A stretch of 14,896 nt of DNA from Alphaproteobacteria bacterium UBA6544 (GTDB taxonomy: Bacteria; Pseudomonadota; Alphaproteobacteria; UBA8366). Both the position numbers and the translations under genes were made by a program. This document shows, piece by piece, positions 1-7,876 of the stretch (position 1 is the stretch's first letter; every line of letters begins with the position of its first letter). The notes under the pieces were generated by a model. It searched no databases. It saw only the letters and a list, made by a program, of their open reading frames with translations, and was not told where the DNA came from. The stretch is from positions 34,378-49,273 of the forward strand of contig DJKK01000320.1 in NCBI GenBank assembly GCA_002434595.1, in the 5' to 3' direction.

Positions 1-1
1 C

Positions 2-202
2 GCGGCCGTGATGAGGTTGGTCTTAACCACGGGAGTGCCTACAATCCGCCTTGCTTTTGAAGACGACGGCCTACGCTTCGCCGATAGCATCATTGAAGCC
101 GGAGGCCGCGTATACCGCGAAGAATTTGTCGACGATGTCGACGGCTTTGTTGTCTTTGCTCCGGCGCAAAAAAAACCAGACGCTGCATCAAAAAAACAAT
201 AG
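2..202 (+). CDS. 3' end of an unidentified protein (partial at window edge)
   Basis: The frame is open from the window edge to TAG at 200-202 and shows about 67 C-terminal residues. It is acidic in the middle, has a segment ending GFVVFAP, and finishes in a lysine-rich tail. A GTG and an ATG lie at 8 and 11, but the frame is open before them, so this is probably the tail of a longer gene. The layout (GGRV followed by a short strand rich in hydrophobic residues) is faintly like the end of a VOC/glyoxalase domain, but I do not recognise the family. The stop codon touches the ribosome binding site of the next gene, 10 bases on, so the two are probably co-transcribed. Runs of eight and seven A near the end encode the lysine-rich tail and are slippage-prone, so the exact C-terminus is less certain. 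Confidence 0.5.
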   Translation, partial: AAVMRLVLTTGVPTIRLAFEDDGLRFADSIIEAGGRVYREEFVDDVDGFVVFAPAQKKPDAASKKQ

Positions 203-212
203 GGAGGCTCGA

Positions 213-1550
213 ATGGCGTTCCCCGAGCACAGTAAGTTCGTTGTCATCGGTGCTGGTGTACACGGCCTCAGCACAGCCTATCATCTTGCCCTTGCTCTGA
301 ATTCACGAGGGCAAGGCACTGGAGCCGATATTCTTGTCATCGACAAGACATCCATCGCCGCCGGAGCTTCCGGAATTGCATGTGGGGTCGTGCGCAACAA
401 TTACTACCAGCCGGCGATGCGCGAACTCATGGCGCACTCCGTCTCAGTATGGGACAGCGATCCGGAAGCCTTCAGCTATCATCCCGTCGGCTACATGCAG
501 ATCAGTCATGAATCGATGCACGAGGACATTGAGACTATCTATGACGAGCAACAGGCTATCGGCTATCCTTCGACATTTATCGAGGGTGCAGCGGCCAGTG
601 ATACCTATATGAAAGGCTTGTTTCCTGACTGGCAGGCACAGGGCGTTACATCGGTACTTCATGAACAAAAAGGCGGATACGCCAACAACACCCGCGCCAT
701 GTATGGACTTGCCGGTAAAGCAGAGGCCGAAGGTGTGCGTATTCTTACCGGCGTCGAGGTAAAGAGTTTCCGAATTTCGGGAGGCGCAATCGCCGCCGTC
801 GAAACTGACCGCGGCGCGGTCCTTACCGATTGCGTTGTCGTCGCTGCGGGCCCATGGATTCGTTCGTTTTGGCAGATGCTTGACCTACCAAAAACAATTC
901 CCATAAAGGGGGCTGATGGCGAGATTCATTCAGAAATCCCAATGTGGACTTATTGGTCATTACAGGAAGGTACGCTCGGCGTCGATCCGGACTTTCAGAA
1001 AACAGCCGACGGCAAACCGCCGCCCGTGATCCATGTCGACACTGACGCACCGCTTGTATCCGATGTCGATGGAAGCCTAATTACGGACAAGCCCTGGGGA
1101 ATCTATTACAAACCGGACTTCAATTTTGGCGGTATACAAGGTGGCGCGATGCCTTATGTGGTGGAGACGGCTCCGGACAAAGTTGCCGTCGATCCGTACG
1201 GCGTCGATTCGCCGGATTTTGTCGTGGGCGATGACTTTGCCCATATGTGGTGCTCCGCGCTGGCGCATTGCCAGAAGCGCTTCGAAGGACAGACCCCGCG
1301 ATATAAGAAAGAACCTTCCGGGGGCATTGGATGTTTCACGCCGGACAGTTTTCCGGTGTTCGACATGTTCCGAGAAAACTGCTACGTGATCGCCGATTCA
1401 AATCACGGCTTCAAGATGATCGGCGTTGGAAAACTGGTCGCCGAAGAATTGGCGGGAGACCCGTCAAAACTGCTGGAGCCGTTTCGGCTCTCGCGGTTTA
1501 GGGAAGGCAAGCTGCATCCGGTGTCAAAAAGCCCCTTCCCGTGGAGCTGA
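213..1550 (+). CDS. FAD-dependent oxidoreductase, DAO / sarcosine oxidase beta-like
   Basis: This 445-residue protein belongs to the D-amino-acid oxidase-like flavoprotein superfamily (DAO, PF01266). Known members oxidise secondary or tertiary amines such as sarcosine, dimethylglycine or glycine betaine derivatives. What is seen: an N-terminal dinucleotide-binding fold VIGAGVHGLSTAYHL at about residues 10-24, a second FAD-contacting stretch AAGASGIACGVVRNNYY near 50-66, a VVVAAGPWIRSF strand near 210, and a C-terminal region with SFPVFD and NHGFKMIGVGKLVAEEL, typical of the FAD/substrate cap junction. The start at 213 is chosen because it has a strong Shine-Dalgarno (AGGGAGG, 201-207) and puts the nucleotide-binding motif at the N-terminus. 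An upstream in-frame ATG at 51 would overlap the preceding gene. The length fits a single-domain dehydrogenase or an oxidase beta subunit. No alpha, gamma or delta subunit lies beside it, so the substrate is open. Confidence 0.85.
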   Translation: MAFPEHSKFVVIGAGVHGLSTAYHLALALNSRGQGTGADILVIDKTSIAAGASGIACGVVRNNYYQPAMRELMAHSVSVWDSDPEAFSYHPVGYMQISHESMHEDIETIYDEQQAIGYPSTFIEGAAASDTYMKGLFPDWQAQGVTSVLHEQKGGYANNTRAMYGLAGKAEAEGVRILTGVEVKSFRISGGAIAAVETDRGAVLTDCVVVAAGPWIRSFWQMLDLPKTIPIKGADGEIHSEIPMWTYWSLQEGTLGVDPDFQKTADGKPPPVIHVDTDAPLVSDVDGSLITDKPWGIYYKPDFNFGGIQGGAMPYVVETAPDKVAVDPYGVDSPDFVVGDDFAHMWCSALAHCQKRFEGQTPRYKKEPSGGIGCFTPDSFPVFDMFRENCYVIADSNHGFKMIGVGKLVAEELAGDPSKLLEPFRLSRFREGKLHPVSKSPFPWS

Positions 1551-1731
1551 TGCATCAATAGTTGAGCTGCGGTCACCATTCCTGCGGACACCCCGAAGGC
1601 GTCGGATTCATCCGGATAACGGAACTCGTGAAGCTGCGGCATTTCCCATTCTCCCGTCGCCATACAAATTCGACCGGTAACCGTTCGACGGCCAACGCCG
1701 CCACCCGACGCGGAGAATCGGAATTCAATGC

Positions 1732-3630
1732 CTATCCTCCGGCGTAACCGATATCCTTAAGCGCGGCCTCAATCTCATCGAGGATGGCAGGATCATCGAT
1801 AGTTGCAGGCATCTTATAGGTCTCGCTGTCGGCAATCTTCTGCATTGTCCCACGCAGAATCTTCCCGGAGCGGGTTTTCGGCAATCGATCAATCACGGTT
1901 GCGGTTTTAAATGCCGCGACCGGCCCAATGCGTTCTCGTACAAGCTTCACGACCTCGCCGACAATCTCGTCATGCCCACGGTTGACACCAGCCGAAAGCA
2001 CCAGGAATCCCAGCGGAACCTGTCCCTTCAATTGATCCGCCACACCAATCACGGCACATTCCGCGACATCCGGATGATCAGAGAGGACTTCCTCCATCGC
2101 GCCCGTCGAGAGCCTGTGTCCCGCGACATTGATAATGTCGTCCGTCCGGGTCATCACGAAGATATATCCGTCCTCGTCAAGATACCCAGCATCTCCAGTC
2201 TGATAATACCCCGGGAATTTTTCCATATAGGCTTCTCGATAACGATCCGATGCATTCCACAGGGTTGGGAAACAGGACGGCGGCATCGGCAATTTAATGC
2301 AGATGGCACCGAGTTCGCCGCTCGGCACTACGTCTCCCGTCTCAGGATCCAAGGTCCGAACGTCGTATCCCGGAACGGCACGGGTCGGCGAGCCCGGCTT
2401 GATCGGCAGCTGTTCGATGCCCATGCAATTGGAGCCGATAGGCCATCCAGTCTCGGTTTGCCACCAATGATCAATCACCGGTACTCTCAGGTTGTCTTTC
2501 GCCCAATGCAGCGTATCCGGATCGGTCCGTTCGCCGGCAAGGAACAGCGTGTGGAGCTTCGACATCTCGTATTGCCCCATCAACTCCGCTTTCGGGTCTT
2601 CCTTCTTAATGGCACGAAATGCCGTGGGCGCGGTGAACAGGACGGAAACCCCATGCTCCGCAATCACCCGCCAGAATTGTCCCGCGTCCGGGGTTCCGAC
2701 GGGTTTACCCTCGAAGAGTATTGTCGTGTTACCGTTCAACAGGGGCGCGTAGACAATATATGAGTGTCCCACGACCCAGCCGACATCGGATGCTGCCCAA
2801 TAAACATCCCCGGGCGCAACATTGTAGATGTTCTTCATGCTCCACTTGAGCGCCACCATGTGCCCGCCATTGTCCCGCACAACACCTTTCGGTTGGCCCG
2901 TCGTGCCGGACGTATAGAGGATATAGAGGGGGTCGGTTGCGGCGACCGTCACGCAATCTGCTGGCTGCGCCGCTGCCATTTCCGCCGACCAATCATGGTC
3001 ATGGCCCGAAATCAGCTCGCAAGTCTGCTGTTCCCGTTGCAAGATCACACAGGCATCGACTTTGCATGAGGCAATCTCTTGTGCTTCGTCGAGCAGTGGC
3101 TTGTACGCAATGACCCGCCCCGGCTCGATCCCGCAGGACGCTGAAAGGATAACTTTCGGCTCGCAGTCATCAATCCGCGTTGCCAGCTCGTTAGCCGCAA
3201 ACCCACCGAAGACAACCGAATGAACGGCGCCAAGACGGGCACAGGCGAGCATGGATATCGCCGCTTCGGGAATCATCGGCATGTACACGATCACTCGATC
3301 GCCTTTGCCAACGCCGTGCTTCTTCAGAACGCCGGCGCATTTTGCAACTTCGTCACGCAGCTGGCGATAAGTGAACGTTTTTTTACTGCCTGTGATGGGA
3401 CTGTCGTAAATCAACGCGGCTTGATCGGCGCGGCCTTCTTCGACATGTCGGTCCACGGCATTGTAGCAGGTGTTGCACTCTGCTCCTGAGAACCACCGAT
3501 AGAACGGCGGATTGCTTTTATCGAGAAGCTTGTCCCACTTCTTCTCCCAATGAATGGCCTCCGCGGCCTCCGTCCAGAACCCTTCCGGGTCCGATAGTGA
3601 ACGATCGTAGACTTCATCAAAACGGCCCAT
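1732..3630 (-). CDS. prpE: propionyl-CoA synthetase (acyl-AMP ligase, PrpE type)
   Basis: The 632-residue enzyme activates propionate (in some bacteria also acrylate or other short acids) to its CoA thioester with ATP, through an acyl-AMP intermediate in the cytoplasm. The PrpE signature CNTCYNAVDRHVEEG lies near residues 52-66. The AMP-binding P-loop YTSGTTGQPKGVV is at about 239-251, and a WWQTETGWPIG motif follows in the middle of the protein. The C-terminal subdomain has the acceptor lysine in LPKTRSGKILRG (Lys about 590), the site regulated by acetylation in known homologues. Length is normal for PrpE. The start at 3630 is preferred because AAGGAGGA (3635-3642) sits at good spacing; an earlier in-frame ATG at 3726 would add 32 non-conserved residues and run across the promoter. 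The gene diverges from the acyl-CoA synthetase at 3799. Acetyl-CoA synthetase is the nearest alternative, but the NTCYNAVDRH context and length favour PrpE. Confidence 0.88.
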   Translation of the reverse strand: MGRFDEVYDRSLSDPEGFWTEAAEAIHWEKKWDKLLDKSNPPFYRWFSGAECNTCYNAVDRHVEEGRADQAALIYDSPITGSKKTFTYRQLRDEVAKCAGVLKKHGVGKGDRVIVYMPMIPEAAISMLACARLGAVHSVVFGGFAANELATRIDDCEPKVILSASCGIEPGRVIAYKPLLDEAQEIASCKVDACVILQREQQTCELISGHDHDWSAEMAAAQPADCVTVAATDPLYILYTSGTTGQPKGVVRDNGGHMVALKWSMKNIYNVAPGDVYWAASDVGWVVGHSYIVYAPLLNGNTTILFEGKPVGTPDAGQFWRVIAEHGVSVLFTAPTAFRAIKKEDPKAELMGQYEMSKLHTLFLAGERTDPDTLHWAKDNLRVPVIDHWWQTETGWPIGSNCMGIEQLPIKPGSPTRAVPGYDVRTLDPETGDVVPSGELGAICIKLPMPPSCFPTLWNASDRYREAYMEKFPGYYQTGDAGYLDEDGYIFVMTRTDDIINVAGHRLSTGAMEEVLSDHPDVAECAVIGVADQLKGQVPLGFLVLSAGVNRGHDEIVGEVVKLVRERIGPVAAFKTATVIDRLPKTRSGKILRGTMQKIADSETYKMPATIDDPAILDEIEAALKDIGYAGG

Positions 3631-3634
3631 AGCG

Positions 3635-3642
3635 TCCTCCTT
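3635..3642 (-). promoter_or_regulatory. ribosome binding site of prpE
   Basis: On the minus strand this reads AAGGAGGA, a near-perfect anti-16S match 4-5 bases before the ATG at 3630. It decides the start codon against the longer reading from 3726. Confidence 0.8.
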
Positions 3643-3691
3643 GGCGATGGTGACGCAGACATTCATCATGCTTATTCTTGTTTTTAGCGCG

Positions 3692-3719
3692 ATTATAGGA
3701 CGTCGCGCCCTTGGAGCAA
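3692..3719 (-). promoter_or_regulatory. sigma70-type promoter for prpE
   Basis: Read on the minus strand there is TTGCTC (3714-3719), a 16-base spacer, and a perfect TATAAT (3692-3697). The predicted transcript starts near 3685, giving a leader of about 55 bases. The -35 box lies inside a 6-base inverted repeat (3709-3728), a possible operator. The call is by pattern only. Confidence 0.6.
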
Positions 3720-3728
3720 TCACCAAGG
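3709..3728. promoter_or_regulatory. inverted repeat over the prpE -35 box (candidate operator)
   Basis: CCTTGG and CCAAGG form a perfect 6-base inverted repeat separated by 8 bases, centred near 3718 and covering the -35 box of the prpE promoter. Arm length and spacing would suit a dimeric regulator. No regulator gene is visible nearby, and a chance match is possible. Confidence 0.3.
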
Positions 3729-3743
3729 TGTCTCGGCTGACTA

Positions 3744-3772
3744 TTGAGCCAAACGCCAGGCTCCCCTAAAAA
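3744..3772 (+). promoter_or_regulatory. weak candidate promoter for the acyl-CoA synthetase gene
   Basis: TTGAGC (3744-3749), a 17-base spacer, and TAAAAA (3767-3772), each matching four of six consensus bases. It lies 27 bases before the ATG at 3799. No other clear promoter was found in the divergent gap. Confidence 0.3.
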
Positions 3773-3798
3773 GCGGAAACGTTCCGGAAATCCAGATC

Positions 3799-5421
3799 AT
3801 GCCCGACAAATACGAATTGGACCTCGACAAGAACACGGCGAACTACGTGCCGCTGAGTCCGCTTACATTCCTGCGACGCAGCGCCGCCGTTTATCCCAAC
3901 CACCCGGCGGTCACACACGGCAATATCAGCCATACATACGCGGACGTGTACGGTCGATCCCGCCGTCTGGGAAGCAAACTGGCGTCACACGGGATCGGCA
4001 AGAACGATACGGTCGCGGTTCTCGCCACAAATATCCCGGCAATCTATGACGCACATTTCGGAGTACCGATGGCGGGCGCGGTCCTGAACACAATCAATAC
4101 ACGCCTTGATGCCGCGACCATCGCCTTCATTCTCGACCACGGCGATGCGAAGGCGGTCATTACCGATACCGAGCTCTCTTCGGTTATGAAGGAGGCACTT
4201 GCTCAATGCAGCGCCAAACCGCTCGTGATTGACGTCGACGATCCGGCCGGATCGAAGGGCGGACGGCTCGGGACCGTGGAATACGAGGATTTCATCGCCG
4301 ATGGTGATCCGGAATTCGATTGGAAACTGCCGGACGACGAGTGGGACGCGATCTCACTGAACTACACCTCTGGCACGACCGGCAATCCAAAAGGCGTGGT
4401 CTACCATCACCGTGGCGCTTACCTCTTGGCGCTTGGGAATGTATTGGCCTGGAACTTGGGCATGCACCCCCGCTACCTTTGGACACTCCCGATGTTCCAT
4501 TGCAATGGCTGGTGTTTCCCGTGGACACTCGCCGCGCAGGCCGGGACATCTGTGTGTCTGCGGAAAGTCGAGCCGGCGGAAATCTTTCGCGCCATTGATG
4601 AAGACGGGGTGACAAACTTCTGCGGCGCACCGATTGTCCTGAACATGCTGATCAACGCGAAACCAGAGGAGCGCCGGCCCTTGCCGTGCGAAATCCAAGT
4701 GATGACCGCAGCCGCACCCCCGCCACCCGCCGTACTTCAAAAAATGGAGGCAGACGGCTTCAAGATCACACACGTATACGGTCTGACCGAGAGCTATGGC
4801 CCAGCCGTGATGTGCGCCTGGCATGACGAGTGGAATGACCTTCCGGACGAGGAGCGTGCCCTCAAGAAATCGCGCCAAGGCGTGCCTTATCACGTGCTTG
4901 ACGATCTGATGATCGCCAATCCGGTGACAATGCAGCCAGTCCCGAAAGACGCCGAGACGATGGGCGAAGTCATGATGCGCGGCAACATCGTCATGAAGGG
5001 CTATTTGAAGAATCCCGATGCCTCCAGCGAATCTTTTGCCGATGGCTGGTTCCATTCGGGCGATCTCGGTGTTTGGCACCCTGACGGGTATATTGCCCTC
5101 AAGGACCGTTCCAAGGACGTAATCATTTCTGGCGGCGAGAATATTTCGACCATAGAGGTCGAAGAAATCCTTTATAAGCATCCCTCTATTCTTGAGGCCG
5201 CTGTTGTCGGCAAACCCGATGACCACTGGGGTGAGACACCCTGTGCATTCGTTGTCCTCAAGGATGGCGAGACGGCAAGCGAAGACGAGATCATCGCGTT
5301 CTGTCACGACAACATGGCACGTTACAAAGTACCGAAGAATGTGATTTTCGGAGATTTGCCAAAGACGTCGACCGGAAAGGTGCAAAAATTCGTGCTACGG
5401 GAAAGAGTAAAAGCGCAATAA
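3799..5421 (+). CDS. acyl-CoA synthetase, AMP-forming (DmdB / medium-chain type)
   Basis: The 540-residue ligase of the ANL superfamily joins a carboxylic acid to CoA through an acyl-adenylate. Visible motifs are the P-loop YTSGTTGNPKGVV (about 189-201), the substrate-pocket region MFHCNGWCFPW (about 232-242), the A5 motif YGLTESYGP (about 335), the hinge region SGDLG...DRSKDVIISGGENIS, and the catalytic lysine in LPKTSTGKVQKF (Lys about 527). Length and motif wording fit the group that contains 3-methylmercaptopropionate-CoA ligase DmdB as well as general short/medium-chain acyl-CoA ligases, so the exact acid cannot be told. The ribosome binding site is weak. It is followed 98 bases later by two acyl-CoA dehydrogenase genes in the same direction, which suggests that its product is desaturated next. 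Codon use looks like that of its neighbours. Confidence 0.85.
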   Translation: MPDKYELDLDKNTANYVPLSPLTFLRRSAAVYPNHPAVTHGNISHTYADVYGRSRRLGSKLASHGIGKNDTVAVLATNIPAIYDAHFGVPMAGAVLNTINTRLDAATIAFILDHGDAKAVITDTELSSVMKEALAQCSAKPLVIDVDDPAGSKGGRLGTVEYEDFIADGDPEFDWKLPDDEWDAISLNYTSGTTGNPKGVVYHHRGAYLLALGNVLAWNLGMHPRYLWTLPMFHCNGWCFPWTLAAQAGTSVCLRKVEPAEIFRAIDEDGVTNFCGAPIVLNMLINAKPEERRPLPCEIQVMTAAAPPPPAVLQKMEADGFKITHVYGLTESYGPAVMCAWHDEWNDLPDEERALKKSRQGVPYHVLDDLMIANPVTMQPVPKDAETMGEVMMRGNIVMKGYLKNPDASSESFADGWFHSGDLGVWHPDGYIALKDRSKDVIISGGENISTIEVEEILYKHPSILEAAVVGKPDDHWGETPCAFVVLKDGETASEDEIIAFCHDNMARYKVPKNVIFGDLPKTSTGKVQKFVLRERVKAQ

Positions 5422-5456
5422 CAGACTATCCTTCGCAGCCACACCGAGGGGCTTGC

Positions 5457-5485
5457 TTGGCGGCCGGGGGGTAACGGAATAGAAT
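5457..5485 (+). promoter_or_regulatory. candidate internal promoter before the acyl-CoA dehydrogenase pair
   Basis: TTGGCG (5457-5462), a 17-base G-rich spacer, and TAGAAT (5480-5485; five of six consensus bases). It lies 35 bases before the first dehydrogenase gene, in the 98-base gap after the ligase gene, and may let the pair be transcribed apart from the ligase. Confidence 0.35.
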
Positions 5486-5519
5486 CCATTAGAACATCAG
5501 GGAGCAAGGCGGCCGCGCG

Positions 5520-6629
5520 ATGAATTTTGACTTTTCAGAAGAGCAGAATCTGTTGCGCGAGCAAGCACGACGATTTCTGGCAGAGAACGCCGAGGGCAAG
5601 GCCCGCGGCATAATTGAAGGTGACGCGCTTTTCGATCGGGACCTTTGGCGCGGAATGGCCGATCTTGGTTGGATGGGGACGGTCATTCCCGAAGAGTATG
5701 GCGGGATTGGCTTGAGCCATGAGGACCTGTGCGTCATTGCGGAGGAGATCGGACGCAGCATCGCACCCACCCCCTTCTCCTCATCTGTCTATTTGGCGAC
5801 GGAAGCCCTCTTGCTCGCAGCCTCTGATGAACAGAAAGAAGATTTCCTGCCGCGCATTGCATCGGGCGACACAATCGGATGCTTTGCCCATAACGAGGGA
5901 ACACGGAAACCAGAACCCGGAAGTATCGCGACGATCTATACGGACGGCAAGCTGACAGGTGAGAAGAAACCGGTTGCGGATGGCGATGTTGCGGATTTCG
6001 CGGTCGTTCTCGCGAAGACTCCCGACGGCGAACCAGTACTGACCCTTGCGCTTCTTGACAACGTCGCGAGCGAGACCCTCGAGACAATCGACCCAAGCCG
6101 CTCCCATGCAAGATTACGCTTCGACGGAACGCCCGCTGCGTTAATTGGCAACATTGGCAATGGATGGACGCTGTCTGAGCGATTGCTTGACCGAGCAGCC
6201 ATTCTGTTCGCTTTTGAGCAGTTGGGCGGCGCGCACAGGTGCCTCGATATGGCGGTCGACTATGCGAAGGAACGCTATGCGTTCGGTCGCCCTATCGGTT
6301 CCTTTCAGGCGATTAAGCACAAGCTCGCGGACGTATTTATCGCCACTGAATTGGCGCGCAGTCATGCCTATTACGGTGCCTGGACCCTGACCACGGACGC
6401 ACCGGACCTTCCGGTCGCGGCGGCGGCAGCCCGCGTGGCTGCCAGTCGCGCCTATTATCTAGCAGCGTCGGAGAACATTCAGACCCACGGCGGTATGGGG
6501 TTCACCTGGGAGCTCGACTGCCACCTCTACTATCGCCGCGCCAAACTCCTCAATCTGGCGCTTGGCGGCGAACGGCGATGGAAACACAAATTGGTCTCAC
6601 GACTGGAAAACCGAAACGTCGCGGCATAG
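5520..6629 (+). CDS. acyl-CoA dehydrogenase, small/beta-like subunit
   Basis: This 369-residue protein has the acyl-CoA dehydrogenase fold: an N-terminal helical part beginning MNFDFSEEQNLLREQ, the IPEEYGGIGL motif (about 56-65), a YAFGRPIGSFQAIKHKLAD helix (about 253-271), and HGGMGFTWELDCHLYYRRAK (about 323-342). The last is the form found in FadE28/PimD-like subunits of heteromeric enzymes. Aligned by eye, neither usual catalytic base is present: the helix-G position is Asp/Arg (LLDRAA, 222-227) instead of Glu-Arg-Leu, and there is no YEGT near the C-terminus. The middle GSD motif found in ordinary members is also replaced (about 121-135). This suggests a partner subunit that supports FAD or substrate binding in the protein encoded 11 bases downstream. 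GGGAG (5500-5504) and AAGG (5506-5509) precede the start. It could still be a stand-alone enzyme with an unusual site. Confidence 0.85.
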   Translation: MNFDFSEEQNLLREQARRFLAENAEGKARGIIEGDALFDRDLWRGMADLGWMGTVIPEEYGGIGLSHEDLCVIAEEIGRSIAPTPFSSSVYLATEALLLAASDEQKEDFLPRIASGDTIGCFAHNEGTRKPEPGSIATIYTDGKLTGEKKPVADGDVADFAVVLAKTPDGEPVLTLALLDNVASETLETIDPSRSHARLRFDGTPAALIGNIGNGWTLSERLLDRAAILFAFEQLGGAHRCLDMAVDYAKERYAFGRPIGSFQAIKHKLADVFIATELARSHAYYGAWTLTTDAPDLPVAAAAARVAASRAYYLAASENIQTHGGMGFTWELDCHLYYRRAKLLNLALGGERRWKHKLVSRLENRNVAA

Positions 6630-6640
6630 GAAGAGACACG

Positions 6641-7873
6641 ATGGATTTCGAAGACACGCCTGAAGAAGTTGAGTTCCGTGCCGAGGTACGTGACTTTCTC
6701 GACGCCAATGCCGAGCGAAAGGCCCCCGGCGCCAGTTTTGCCATTCCCTACGGAGGCGATGGATTGGTCACGGCTGCAAAAGAGTGGCAGGCGAAAAAAG
6801 CCGCTGCCGGATTTTCCGGCATCACCCAGCCAAAAGAGTATGGCGGGCGCGGCGGCACCGTTATCGAGCAGGTCATCTACAATCAGGAAGAATCCGACTA
6901 CGTGACCCCAATCGGTATCTACGAGATCGGTCTTGGGATGTGCATTCCAACCATGCTCGCCTATGCCACAGAAGAACAGAAACAGCGCTTTGCGCCGCCC
7001 GCGTTCCGGGGTGAAGAGATCTGGTGCCAATTGTTTTCGGAACCGCAAGCCGGTTCCGACCTTGCCAATCTCCGTCTGCGCTCGGAGCGGGACGGTGACG
7101 ATTGGATATTGAATGGCCAGAAAATCTGGACGTCCGGCGCACATTTTTCTGATTTCGGTGTCATCGTGACCCGCAGCGACCCTGAGCAGGCGAAGCACAA
7201 GGGTCTGACATACTTCTTCATCGATATGAAATCGCCGGGCATCGAGTGCCGGCGCATCCATCAGATATCAGGAACATCGAACTTCAATGAAGTCTTTTTT
7301 ACCGATGTCCGGGTGCCGGACAGCCAGCGCCTCGGCGCGGTGGGGGACGGCTGGCGGGTCTCGTTGACCACGTTGATGAACGAACGGCTCGCCATTGGCG
7401 AGCGCCCACCTCCCGGATACGAAGAGGCTATGGCCCTCGCGAAACAGATCGAATTGGAGAACGGCCCCGCGATCGAGGACGGCGGTGTCCGTGACAAAAT
7501 CGCCGACTGGTACGTGAATGCCCGCGGCGTCACCTTGGCACGCTATCGGAGCATGACGGCTCTCTCGCGCGGCCAGGACCCAGGACCCGAAAACTCCATA
7601 GGCAAGGCGTTGACCGGCAAGATGCGTCAGGATATCGCGGCCTTCGGCATGGACTTGATGGACCAGTCAGGCGTCATTTCCGACCCAGAACTCGCCACCA
7701 TGCGGGGTATGTTCCAAGATGCGCTGCTTGCCGGCCCCGGTGGCAGGATAGCCGGAGGAAGCGACGAAATTCTTCGTAATATCATTGCTGAACGGGTACT
7801 TGGCCTTCCGCCGGATATCCGGGTTGATAAAGGAATACCCTTCAACGAACTCGCCAAGAAAGAACGCGGATAG
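6641..7873 (+). CDS. acyl-CoA dehydrogenase, large/alpha-like catalytic subunit
   Basis: The 410-residue flavoprotein would introduce the alpha,beta double bond into an acyl-CoA and pass electrons to ETF. It has the substrate/FAD motif LFSEPQAGSDLANL (about 131-144), NGQKIWTSGAHFSDFGVIVTR (158-178) and a C-terminal AGGSDEILRNIIAERVLGLP (371-390). In the C-terminal motif the medium-chain-type catalytic Glu position is Gly. A Glu in MNERL (Glu248) matches the base of isovaleryl-CoA dehydrogenase and of FadE29/ChsE1-type subunits. The start at 6641 follows AGGAAGAG (6628-6635), which overlaps the stop of the previous gene; an in-frame ATG at 6578 lies deep inside that gene and is unlikely. The 11-base spacing and the division of motifs between the two proteins support an alpha2beta2 complex. 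The gene ends 3 bases from the convergent CoA-transferase. Confidence 0.88.
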   Translation: MDFEDTPEEVEFRAEVRDFLDANAERKAPGASFAIPYGGDGLVTAAKEWQAKKAAAGFSGITQPKEYGGRGGTVIEQVIYNQEESDYVTPIGIYEIGLGMCIPTMLAYATEEQKQRFAPPAFRGEEIWCQLFSEPQAGSDLANLRLRSERDGDDWILNGQKIWTSGAHFSDFGVIVTRSDPEQAKHKGLTYFFIDMKSPGIECRRIHQISGTSNFNEVFFTDVRVPDSQRLGAVGDGWRVSLTTLMNERLAIGERPPPGYEEAMALAKQIELENGPAIEDGGVRDKIADWYVNARGVTLARYRSMTALSRGQDPGPENSIGKALTGKMRQDIAAFGMDLMDQSGVISDPELATMRGMFQDALLAGPGGRIAGGSDEILRNIIAERVLGLPPDIRVDKGIPFNELAKKERG

Positions 7874-7876
7874 AGA

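Noticed and set aside
1545..1663. Minus-strand frame between the FAD oxidoreductase and prpE
   Set aside because: It reads smoothly for about 40 codons but overlaps the end of the oxidoreductase, has no known motif, and could be chance or a very old gene fragment.
1972..2763. 263-codon open frame on the plus strand
   Set aside because: It is antisense to prpE, without a family resemblance or a ribosome binding site.
4354..5385. 343-codon open frame on the minus strand
   Set aside because: It lies entirely opposite the acyl-CoA synthetase, whose motifs are complete. The antisense protein has no recognisable domain and is a by-product of GC-rich codon use.
6530..7261. 243-codon open frame on the minus strand
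   Set aside because: It is antisense to the second acyl-CoA dehydrogenase; its composition is that of a shadow frame.
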